Under the pieces are notes generated by a model. It was given only the letters and a program-made list of their open reading frames with translations, was not told the DNA's origin and did not search any database. DNA of 64,000 nucleotides from Ipomoea triloba. Its lineage: Eukaryota; Streptophyta; Magnoliopsida; Solanales; Convolvulaceae. The position numbers and the translations under genes are program-made. Shown here piece by piece: positions 12,194 through 22,299 of this stretch. The first letter of the stretch is position 1; each line of letters begins with the position of its first letter. The stretch lies in the NCBI RefSeq assembly GCF_003576645.1, contig NC_044922.1, positions 14,670,675 to 14,734,674 of the forward strand. Reading direction: 5' to 3'.

Positions 12194-12265
12194 CGTCGTT
12201 TGTGGGGATCGAACCCACGACCATGTGGTTAAAAGCCACGCGCTCTACCACTGAGCTAAGACGAC
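12194..12265 (-). tRNA. tRNA-Lys(UUU)-like gene
   Basis: The 72-nt - strand sequence folds as a cloverleaf. It has a 7-bp acceptor stem (GTCGTCT with AAACGAC, one C-A mismatch), a D arm TTAGCTCAGTGGTAGAGC containing the A box, an anticodon loop CTTTTAA giving anticodon UUU, and a T arm with B box GGTTCGATCC. The anticodon stem has a mismatch at its base. Just upstream on the - strand there is a TATAAA about 28 nt before the gene and CAA directly before it, which are features of expressed plant tRNA genes. No run of four T's follows on the - strand in at least the next ~180 nt, so a clean polymerase III stop is not seen. It could be a working gene or a recently decayed copy. Confidence 0.75.
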
Positions 12266-12560
12266 TTGATAATATTATATCTTATTTATAAAAATTTAAA
12301 ATAATACTTTTAGTACTACAGATGTGACTAAGGATTATCTTAATTATTAAGGATATGCATTTAGCTCGGTAATAAAAAGACTTAAAAAATATGAATTATA
12401 GTAGCATGGTAGTCAATTAGTAAGACAATTATATTAGGCAATCTAATTGATGATTTACTTTTTAAATTATATCATCTTTCTAACGATGAATATGAATATT
12501 TTCCTAAAGTAAATATACAAATTATACTAATAAATATAGAGTAAGAAGTGTGTGTGTATA
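12266..12560. other. AT-rich intergenic DNA
   Basis: No gene or clear repeat is seen apart from a short TG/TA run near 12549-12570. Confidence 0.5.
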
Positions 12561-12882
12561 TATATATATAACCATAAAAGTATCATAATAATTAAATGGA
12601 AGAATGAGAATATAATTTATTTTGTAATAATATTATACCTTAAATATAAAAAAAAGTATATTAGGCAATTACTAATAGATAATTAATATTTATGTCCATT
12701 AATTTTGACCGTTATTACAAAAAATTAATTTCTAATAACTGCCGAAATTAATGTACCTAAATATTAATTATCTATTAGCAAAATTGCCTAATATACTTAT
12801 TTTATATTTAAGGTATAATATTATTAGTACAAAATAAATTATATTCTCATTCTTCCATTTAATTATTATGATACTTTTACGG

Positions 12883-12895
<13 letters not shown>
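12561..12895. mobile_element. Foldback (long hairpin) element
   Basis: The left arm (about 12561-12695) and right arm (about 12760-12895) are inverted copies of each other, beginning at TATATAACCATAAAAGTATC and ending at its reverse complement. The pairing continues imperfectly to a small loop near 12725-12730, so almost the whole 335 bp is one hairpin. It is probably a MITE. Target duplication cannot be read because both ends lie in TA repeats. Confidence 0.65.
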
Positions 12896-12922
<27 letters not shown>

Positions 12923-13152
12923 CTAAGGTATAATATTATAATAACGTACAAAATAAATTATTCTTCCTATTTTTCTATGTAATTACTATTGTAATTTTAT
13001 GCTACTTTCTCTCTATATATTTTTATACTTAAAGAATAAATGTATAATTACACAATATTTTTTTGCAAACATAATTAAACAATATTAATTTAATTGACTA
13101 ATATTTATTATGGTAATTATAGTAATAATTACCATAATAATAGTATAATTAC

Positions 13153-13210
<58 letters not shown>

Positions 13211-13488
13211 TAAAGTATAATACTATAAGAACAAAATAAATTATCATTTTTATTCTTCTATCCAATTACTAGGGTAATCTCCCTATATATATTTTTATAC
13301 TTAAAATATAAAATAATAATTGTACAATATTAGTATAATTACCTAATAATTATTGTGGTAACTAAAAAAAATAATTACACATATATTAGTATAATTTACT
13401 AATAATTGTTATGATAATTAAGCTACTAATTATACAAATATTAATATAATTATAATTAAACATGGATCGTTGGATGTTTATATATATA
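12896..13488. other. AT-rich repeats with a (TA)n tract
   Basis: Several degenerate copies of a TATAATATTATAAGAACAAA / TACTTAAAATATAAA type sequence are present, also recognisable at 16200-16400. A 50-bp (TA)n tract occupies about 13155-13208. No gene is seen. Confidence 0.6.
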
Positions 13489-14890
13489 CTAGTTGTATAC
13501 GCGCATTGCGCGAATGAGTTAATGCCCAATGTTTATATTTAAATAAATATTTGAAAGTATATCAGTGCAAGATTATATAGGAGAATTGAAGTTTATACAT
13601 GGGTAATTGAATGTCGAATTTTTTTATTTAAATATCTAACTCAAAGTATATGAATCCAAGATAAAATAGAAAATTCATTATAATTATTACTAAAATAAAT
13701 GTTTGCAACCTTGTAAAATCGATAGTCTAAATATTTGGTCTAAAAATGATAGTCTAAATAAATACTATTTTTAGTTTGAATTTTTCTAAGTGTTCTTAAT
13801 TCTCTTTTGAGTAACATTGTCATTGTCTTCATCTTTACTATTTGTTTTTTTACTTTTTGTTGGTAGTGTGTTATTTGCAATTCGGTTATTGTTGGTAGCA
13901 TAGATGACAACGTCATGCAATGAGATTATGATATAGGAGCTATGGACTTTCCTTTAGGTGTTCTGCTTGGGGTTCATTTGGTTCAACTATTATTGTTGAA
14001 TGAGTTATTGTGGATAAAGAAATCTCCAGTTTAAGAAAAAAGATTAAATAAATTAATAAAAAATTGAAAATTTAAAATATTATGTATTCCAAATATATTA
14101 AAAGGTAGTTTCTCGCTTCAATTTGCTGGGTAATGGGTTATTTGAGTACTTTCATTATCAACCAATCCCCCAAGTAGTTAATATGATTGGTTTCAAACTA
14201 TTCTTTTTTATTTTTTTCATGGTATTAAAGAAATACATATGTATCTTTTTTTGGTGTAACTACTAATTTATTTAATTCAATAAGAGTAAAATAGAGTGAT
14301 TCCGCTTCAATTCGTTGGGTTATTTGAGTACTCTCTTTGTCCACCAATCCCCAAGTAGTTAATATAATTAGCTTCAAATTATTTTTTTTTAAAAATTTCA
14401 TAGTATTAATAAAATACTTGGTAAATAAATATATAACATTATTTTGCACTATAACTTTGATATTTAATTACAAGATATTGTAAAAATAAGATGATGTACA
14501 ATGTAATGAATATCAATTGATAAATTTGAATGTAAAAAAATCTTTGCATGAGAGAAAATAAAGACAATATAACTAATGAAATTATTTCTCTTATTTAATT
14601 TGATTGAGATGAGGTTCGAACCTAAGACCTTTCTTATAGAAATTAATGGGTAAGTTAAAAGTTAACGGAATATTAACGGAGAAGAGAATATTTAACGGAA
14701 AACTTAACTGATAATCATAAAAGTAAGGTTAAATTAGGTAATCTCTATTAATAATATTAATCTGAATTATCTTAATCATCTATTTGATTAAATAATTCAT
14801 CTGAACCATCCATTTGATTAAATGATTTGACCGCCATTTTTTCTACCCATTTTAGGCCTAACTCTCTTTGGCTCTTATTAGTATAGTAGA
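13489..14890 (-). mobile_element. Non-autonomous Helitron, copy 1
   Basis: Read on the - strand, the element starts TCTACTATACTAATAAGAGC and ends in a GC-rich hairpin CGCGCAATGCGCG followed by TATACAACTAG. The preceding base is A and the following base is T, the A/T host site used by Helitrons, with no target duplication. The 1402-bp copy matches the 22300-23847 copy at roughly 95 percent where I compared them, in inverted orientation. It contains an internal direct duplication around GAGTACT...CCAAGTAGTTAATAT and no helicase gene. Confidence 0.75.
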
Positions 14891-14976
14891 TATAATTAAA
14901 AAATTAATTTCGCATATATTAGTATAATTGACTAATATTTGTTATGGGGATAATAATTACATAGATATTACTATAA

Positions 14977-16190
14977 GAGTTAATACCCAAAATGGTCCTC
15001 CGACTATTGGCTAATACTCGATTTAGTCCCAAAGTATTTTTCGTACCCAATTTAATCCTCTGTCTTTTGAAACGGTACCCAATGTTGTCCACCGTTAAAA
15101 ATTGATTGTTTCCGCTGTTATTATCAAAGGCAAAGAAGTCTTTTAAAGTAATTTGCATCAACTGGGGGCTTTCAAGTCTGCTTTGTTCCTAAAATGGCCG
15201 AATTCTTGGCTTTTCTCGTTCTCTAGTACCAAAAGAACTTGGATAGAATCGTAAACCAACCACTGCACAATGACACTTCAAACCCTGCTCCTTAACTCAA
15301 AACTCACACCGCCTCACCAACCACTGCTTCAATCAAATTTTAAATAGAAAATGAAAACAAAAACGCAACATTTTTACAACATTCAGCTATTTCTAACAAA
15401 TTCAAAAACTCTTATGTTTACCCGAAGATGAAAAATTGATATTAAACAAATTCCATGAGAATTCAAAAGAAGACAAGAGAGGAACACCGAGCACCATATA
15501 CGCAATGAAAGACGTGTTTGGCGAGAGCAACTAAATTCCGAAAAAGAAGCAATTGCAGGCTGTAAGGCGGCCATTAAAGGCAGGCCTGTGTGAATAACAA
15601 AGTATTTTGATGGCTCACACACAGGAAGAATACGAACGCAGAGCAAAAAAGCGTGCGTCCGGGAGGGCATAAAGTAAATACGGACCCTACGAATCAGGTC
15701 ACTTGCTTCCCGCGTTAGCTTCGTCGTCCTCACCACACAGAGTCGGCGACGGATTTGCCGTCATCAATACACAGAGCTAGCGACGGCGAATGGTTCCAAT
15801 TTTGGTTCGATTTTCGGCACAATCGTAGCGACGGCGACGACTCCCCCCTTCTTTCAACCTTTCCTTACAAATAACGACTCACCACTCCCTCGCCTAATCG
15901 GTGGCTCATGAACAGTGACAGAACAACAGTTTCCGGCAGCGATTTGTGTTTAAGCGACAGACATGGAGCGGCGACAGAGACCAGAGGGAGATACTAGAGG
16001 AAGAAACGGGTTTTGCCCAAATAAAATGACAATTTTGCCCTCAAAATAACGGTTCATTGACGGCAATTGTAACGGTGGACGAAATTGGGTGTGATTTTAA
16101 AAGACAGAGGATTAAATTGGGTACGAAAAATACTTTGGGACTAAATCGAGTATTAGCCCATAGTCGGAGGACCATTTTGGGTATTAACTC
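14977..16190. mobile_element. Mutator-type TIR element (1214 bp) with long terminal inverted repeats
   Basis: The element begins GAGTTAATACCCAAAATGG and ends with the reverse complement. The inverted repeats are close to identical for about the first 90 bp and recognisable to about 130 bp. Perfect 9-bp target duplications (TTACTATAA) sit at 14968-14976 and 16191-16199, as expected for Mutator-like elements. Removing the element restores a continuous AT-rich repeat that has relatives at 13090 and 16400. The interior (about 15240-15990) is more GC-rich, carries a 117-codon open frame on the - strand at 15383-15736, and shows no transposase. That frame could be a captured host gene fragment (Pack-MULE), but I do not recognise its product. 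Confidence 0.85.
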
Positions 16191-18102
16191 TTACTATAAT
16201 TACAATTAAACATAGGTGTTGGATTTTGAGAACAATAAACAATCATTTATATTCTTCTGTGTAATTACTATGGTAATCTCTCAATGTATATTTTTTATAT
16301 ACTTAAGGTATAAATGTATAATTGCACAAAATTAATTTAATTATTTGATAATTATTATAGTAATTAAGGAATTAATTGAATAGATATTAGTATAATTGAC
16401 TAATAATTATTATGCTAATTGAGTTAATAAATACACGAATGTTAGTATAGATTAAGCTAAACATGGGTTGTTGTATTTAGTTTTATAATAATTACAATTA
16501 AATTATTTCCCTTTTTAACCATATTTATTTTAGTAATAATATAATTATACTTAGATTTTTCCAAGATAATTGCAGACAAACGAGTCATATATTGTTCAAT
16601 TAATTGAGTGATACTTTTGCATTAATCTTATAATCAGATAAATGCACACTTTCAAATATTAAAATTGTTTATAATTTTATTTTTTATTTTATTATTTAAT
16701 TATATAATAAAAAAAATTATTCGTGCATCGCACGGGTAAATTGAGAGATGAGCGAAATTGATTTTTCAGATTAAGTGAGAGGGGCGAACGATCTTGGTAG
16801 AGGTGGGTAAATTATGCTATGGACCAAGGTCCACCTTGCAAGGTAGACTCGGGTTTATGTTCATCATTTTAGAAACAATTTAAAAAAAATTAAATGTATT
16901 TTTTTAAAATGTTAATAAATAAATTAGCTTACCTAATGTAGTTTTTTATATTATTTTATTCCAAGCTATACAGTTTTCATCCGATTACCATATTATTTGC
17001 AAACATCATTATTTTACTCTAAGAAGTCTAACTATAACACGTTAAAAAAAAATTAACCAAATTAACTACACAGATAAAACCCTAAGGATATAAAGTATAA
17101 CCTAAAGAGCCAAAATTTGACATGTTTAGGTAGAATTATAGCTCTTAACACATTATACATCGCAACTATTAGGCAAAAACAAACAACAAATAAAACATGC
17201 CCACAAATCAAACATTCATGAACAAGGTTAATATATACACTTAAAAAAAATAGAGATAATCTATACACACCTGCTTTAGAAATATCTTATAATCCATGAA
17301 GTACTAAGGTTCTGGATATTTTACTCCAGTAATTCTAAAATAAAACACTAAAAAGCTATAATTCTAGATAATTTACTTCATTAGTGATGTAAATTAAAAT
17401 AAGTATAAAAATTTACAATAACAATATATAATATACTATCAATGTCGTCTACAAAAAAGTTTTCAATAATGTGTAATTCAAAACAGTTACATTGATATAC
17501 TATTATGTTTTCTTTTTATACAAAGATGACAAAATTGTTATATATTTACATAGAAAATATATCATTTGTATAAATAATTTCTATAACTGAGTTGCTGGAC
17601 AACGAGATAATTAGCCCAATTAATACAAATCATAAACATTGATATATAAAATGTCTAAAGTTTCAGCACCGGATGCATATATATACACATTGGCTATTAA
17701 TTGGGCAATTATTTGCTCAAATTCAATCAATGATAACATCAGAAAACATAATCGATCAAACTCAATTCTTCAATTGCACTATATAATATTCGATATTATA
17801 ATTTACATAATTGTATATCGATCTAAATATTCTTAACATATTATAGCAAATCTATTCCGTACAACGCACGGTAAAAATATTAGTTTAAGGTAAAAGAAAT
17901 CAATATACGTGTTGCGCACACAAAAAAAAAAAAAAAAAAAAGAAATCAATATACGTGTTGCGCACACAAAAAAAAAAAAAATCAATATATGAAATAACAA
18001 TAAATTCCCAATACCCCACCACCAATGTTGTGGATAGTGGGCCGGCAAGTGCTTTCTCTATCACCATGAATCCTTCAATGTGATGTCAAAACATATCATT
18101 CT

Positions 18103-18155
<53 letters not shown>

Positions 18156-18440
18156 TTAATCCCTAATAACCTCTCAGGTTCTTAGTGAGATTTAAATCCT
18201 TGTATGATTGTCCAATAACCTCTCAGGTTTCCAATGGAATTTGAACATCCATACTATTGTTGAAGCAAGACTTTAGGATGATCGGTCAAACCAACTAAAT
18301 TAGTCCTGCAGGGTATATTTTAATTTTTAATTCAACATGAGATGAGGAGCACAAGACAACATCTTTTTCTTTTCTTTTTTTTTTTTTTTGCAAAAAATAA
18401 GTAAAAAAAAAACATTTCATGTCATAAAATCAATTCAATA
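16191..18440. other. AT-rich intergenic DNA with possible decayed Helitron ends
   Basis: No gene is seen. CCGTGCATCGCACGG-like hairpins of the Helitron 3' type occur at about 16718-16736 (CGTGCATCGCACGGG) and 17853-17868 (CCGTACAACGCACGG), the latter followed by TAAAAATATTAG. A 49-bp-spaced repeat of AATAACCTCTCAGGTT is at 18165 and 18214, and poly-A and TA runs lie near 17920-17980 and 18105-18151. The sequence at 16812-16835 (ATGCTATGGACCAAGGTCC) resembles the ends of the hairpin element at 18447. Confidence 0.5.
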
Positions 18441-18446
18441 TACGCA

Positions 18447-18690
18447 AATTATACTGTGGACCATGGTCATGGCTGATACTGTAGTTGTGTTGAACGGATA
18501 CTGCAATTGTGTTGGAAAAGATACTGCAGTTGTGTTGAAAGGAAATTGCACTTGCGCGGAATAGATGTCGTTCATCCGTTCAACACAACTGCAGTTCCAA
18601 ACGGATGAAACGGCCTCTGTTCCACGCAATTGCAGTTCCCTTTCAACATAACTGTAGTATCAGCCATGATCCATGGTCTACGGTATAACG
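18447..18690. mobile_element. Hairpin MITE with TATACYGTGGACCATGG ends
   Basis: Two inverted arms of about 120 bp share TATACTGTGGACCATGG, then GGCTGATACTGTAGTTGTG, and later ATTGCA...CGTTCATCCG. Related ends appear at 16812 and 57315. A near-identical TTCAATATAYGC lies just outside both ends and may mark the insertion site. Confidence 0.6.
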
Positions 18691-18867
18691 ACGGTTCAAT
18701 ATATGCCATAACTTGATTTGGTATTAGTTGCATCTTAGAGGAAACATAAAAAAAAAAAAAAAAAAAAAGAAACAAAAACATTGTGCGCTTTGTGCCTTAT
18801 GGACTAAAGAATCTTATAAATATTCCTTAAATAAATTAAATAAAAAATAAAATTTGTGGGTCATTTT

Positions 18868-18869
18868 AT

Positions 18870-18903
<34 letters not shown>

Positions 18904-18946
18904 TAATAATAATAATAATAATAATTATTATTATTATTATTATTAT
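18868..18946. repeat. Palindromic (AAT)n(ATT)n microsatellite, left
   Basis: Runs of AAT with one AAC are followed by ATT, ending at the LTR-like terminus at 18947. A matching tract is at 20859-20914. Confidence 0.9.
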
Positions 18947-20858
18947 TGTGAACAAAGAAAATTGAATAATCTATATGGGATTCAAAATTCATGTTACATA
19001 TAATATATCAATATGGGGTGTGGGTATGGGTACAAGCTCTGGATATGTGGTCCTCTTATTCTTCAGTTGATGTCTTGATGCTCCATTGAAGGGCCTCCGG
19101 GTTTCTAGTGGCTTGATCTTCAAAGAAGAACTTATATGCTTGTTCTTTTGAAGGACCTCCGGATTTCAAATGGCTTGATCTTCAGGATGTTTGGATCAAC
19201 ATGATAGCCATGATTTTCAAGGAGGAACTTTTACATTTAGGATCATGGGGCTTTTATTTTCATGATCATGATCTCTAATTCTCTAAATAAGCTTCAAAGC
19301 TATTTCTATGATTTTTCCTAGGATGAATACATAGAAATAAAAGGTCCTATTTATAGTTGTAGGATAAAGAGTTTTGATAGGTTCAAACTCTTTTGATATT
19401 ATCTAATTAACAAATTAGATAATATCAATATTATCCAAATACATTTAAATATACTAATATTAAAAAATAAAGATATTTTGCAAATTTTCAGTGTCAACAA
19501 ATGCCCCCTCGAGACTTGCTTGTACGCCATTTGAGAGCATATACCACTCAAAAGTATGTAGTGCAAGTAAGTCCCGACACTACAGTTAAGATATAATAAG
19601 GCCGTTTTAACTCGTGCCAAGGAGTATCATTTAGCTTCCTCCATTTCAAATTTCATATGGGGTTTGCCCCCATATTGGTGCCTATGAAGAGATGAGAGGC
19701 AGGGCTGTCCATCTGGGCGTGCCAATTTGTGAACAAAGAAAATTTTGAATATATATATATGGGATTCAAAATTCTGTTACATGTATATGTCAATATGGGG
19801 TGTGGGTACAAGCTCTATATAGAAGCCCTTTGATTCTCTACTAGAAGTATGCTGATCGGAAGTATGCCTAGTTTAGAATATGTTAACTGGAAGTATGTCG
19901 ATTGGAAGCGTACTGAATTCGGAATATGCCGAATTAGAAGTGTGCTGAGTTGGAAGTATGCCAACTGGAAGCGTGCCGAGTTGGAAGTATACTAACTAGA
20001 AGTATACCGAGTTCAGAGTATGCTGAACTAGAAGTGTACCGAGTTGGGAGTATGCCAACTGGAAGGGTGCCGAGTTGGAAGTATGCCAACTGGAAGTGTA
20101 CCGAGTTCAGAGTATGCTAAACTGGAAGGGTGCCGAGTTGGAAGTATGCCAACTGGAAGTGTACCGAGTTCAGAGTATGCTGAACTGGAAGCGTACCGAG
20201 TTGGAAGTATGCAACTGTAGGTATGCCGAGTTGGAAGTATGCCAACTGGAAGGGTTCCTTGGTGCAAATAAATTGCAGGCGTACCCCTCGGTGCAAATAA
20301 ATTGCAAGCGTGTTTCAGACAATATTCTGGCGAGATTTCGGCAGAGCTTTGCTATGTAGATCTTCAGAGCTCCATTTCCTTGGAAATGAAACCACTATTT
20401 ATAGTGGTGAGGAGTTAGGAAAAAAATCTAACCAACTTTATCCATTTGGATAATTCTCAATTTAATTTAATTATTTGAATTAAATATGAGAATGTATCGG
20501 GACACCATCACGTCCAGGTTCGTGATTTTATATTTTCGAACCAATTTATCATATCACATCTTTCCCAAAATTATGCAATTCACATATATTCTTGATGGGT
20601 CAAACCAAGTCAAAACCCGCCAATTTAAGCGGCCCAATTAATCCAATTAGCCTGATCCAACTCAATTAATTATTCCTTCAATTTGGACCGACATCCAATT
20701 ACATTTAATTAAATAATTAAACCAATTAATTATTCAATGGGCCATTTAATTAACTCAATTAAATAAACATTAGTTCAATTAATTAATTAAAGCAATTAAT
20801 TTAATAACCGATTATCTGTCACGGCCCAATAATATTGTTTAAATTTTCAGTGTCGACA
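18947..20858 (-). mobile_element. Miniature LTR retrotransposon (TRIM-like), no coding region
   Basis: Read on the - strand, two direct repeats start TGTYGACACTGAAAATTT and end TTTTCTTTGTTCACA. The 5' repeat is 20858-19728 (1131 bp) and the 3' repeat is 19499-18947 (553 bp). Only 228 bp lie between them. Right after the 5' repeat comes AATTGGCACGCCCAGATGG, a plausible primer-binding site. Just before the 3' repeat is GAGGGGGCAT, a plausible polypurine tract. A TATA-like CTATAAATAG lies inside each repeat on that strand (near 20400 and 19350). No gag or pol exists. The two LTRs differ in length mainly because the 5' one carries a 21-bp tandem array. Flanks are microsatellites, so the 5-bp target duplication is unreadable. 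Confidence 0.65.
19838..20255. repeat. ~21-bp tandem array inside the TRIM-like LTR
   Basis: Variants of TTGGAAGTATGCCAACTGGA and GTGTACCGAGTTCAGAGTA alternate. A 63-bp higher-order period (three 21-bp units) is visible around 20068-20195. The array is absent from the other LTR. Confidence 0.85.
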
Positions 20859-20882
20859 ATAATAATAATAATAATAATAATA

Positions 20883-20914
<32 letters not shown>
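20859..20914. repeat. Palindromic (AAT)n(ATT)n microsatellite, right
   Basis: The same composition and AAT-to-ATT switch as at 18868-18946, on the other side of the TRIM-like element. Confidence 0.9.
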
Positions 20915-21022
20915 CAAATATATCTATAACTGTGAGACTAATGCATATTCAATAGGATTCACAACAACTTTTGTTCCTTACAATTGTATTAGTAACTTGT
21001 TTACTAACGGTCTTCATATGTT

Positions 21023-21154
21023 TTTTTTTTTTTACTGCTGACTCTGTTACAATGTAGTATCTGTTCATAGTTACTTTCTCAACCTATTAAAGAACAAAGA
21101 GTCAACAGTCATCTCTACTGAGGCTCGAACCCACTTCCTACCACATGGGAGCGT
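21023..21154 (-). mobile_element. Short tRNA-derived SINE with 17-bp target duplication
   Basis: Perfect 17-bp direct repeats (AACGGTCTTCATATGTT) sit at 21006-21022 and 21155-21171. Between them, on the - strand, is a 132-bp insert that starts ACGCTCCCATG, carries a B-box-like GGTTCGAGCCTC about 30 nt in, and ends in a poly-A tail. Target duplications of this length plus a poly-A end are the mark of SINE retroposition. The A box is poor or lost, so the 5' end may be truncated. Confidence 0.75.
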
Positions 21155-21259
21155 AACGGTCTTCATATGTTGAGATAGTCATTTTTAATTTTTTAAAATT
21201 AATTAAAACATGTCACTTTATTAATTGTATTTGACTTCGTTTGGCTTTCAAAAAGAAAA

Positions 21260-21997
21260 TGTCACTTTATTAGGGAATAAAAGATAAAGTTGATAGTGGA
21301 ATTTCAGTAATATTACTTTTATTAGTCTCTCATTTACTAGTGTCTCAATATGTTAATTTAGTCACTTTTTGGGACAATTCCAACCAAATTGGGTAGACAC
21401 TTTAGTTTGAATATTACAAGATTACAAATTTGATGCTTAATGAAACTTTCTATTGACTTTTTTTATTTGAGTCGGTCAATTATGCTTAATGAAAGTTTTA
21501 TATCCTTAATGATTATTTGCTAACTAAAATTACAGTGTGAGCTTCACTCGAAGGGCACATTCAAATAATAACAATAAATTTTTTCATAAATCAAAACTAA
21601 TTTTTTTCTTTAAATTAATCAAAACGCATCACTTTAATGGATAAAAAGATAAGTTGATTGTTAAATTTCAGTAATATTATTTTTATTAGTATAGTAGCTC
21701 ATTTACTAGTGTCTCAATATGTTAATTTAGTCACTTTTTGAGACTATCCCAACCAAGTTGGATAAACACTTTAGTTTGGATATTACGGAGTACAAGATTA
21801 TAAATTTGACGCTTAATGAAAGTTTTTTTATTGATTTTTTTTTTTTGGTTTGACTCAATCAATTATGTACAATATAAATTGATTTATATCCTTATAATTA
21901 TTTGCCAATTAAAATTACAAGGTGAACTTCACCCGGAGGACACATTCAAATAATAATGATACATTTTTTTTCATAAATCAAAATCGATTTTTTATAT
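21260..21997 (+). repeat. ~369-bp direct duplication
   Basis: Markers such as CTAGTGTCTCAATATGTTAA (21337 and 21706) and the sequence CCAACCAARTTGG repeat with a spacing of about 369 bp, with substitutions and small indels. The pair lies directly before the right-hand Helitron. No gene is seen. Confidence 0.75.
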
Positions 21998-22299
21998 AAA
22001 AAAATAATCAAAACGCATCACTTTAACCGATAAAAAGATACTTTTCAAAAAAAAATAACCGATAAAAAGATAAGTTTTTTTTTTGAAAATTATAAAAAGA
22101 TTAGTATTCTTTATGCTCGATGCGAATAGGTGCCCAATATTAATATCTTATATTAAAATTTTAAATTTATTTATATTTTAAATATTTAAATTATTTTAAA
22201 TAATAATAATAATGTAAAACATTTTTATAAATTTATATTTATATTTTAGGAAATAACTAACATATAACTCCAATATATAATGTGTATATATTATTATTA

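Noticed and set aside
15383..15736. 117-codon frame in the Mutator-type element as a host gene
   Set aside because: No recognised domain and no plausible exon structure; kept only as a possible captured fragment.
20028..20359. Repeat-containing open frames on both strands (YAELEVCQLE-like and LGTLPVGILPTRH-like)
   Set aside because: A 21-bp repeat is a multiple of three and so stays open in several frames; it lies inside a non-coding LTR.
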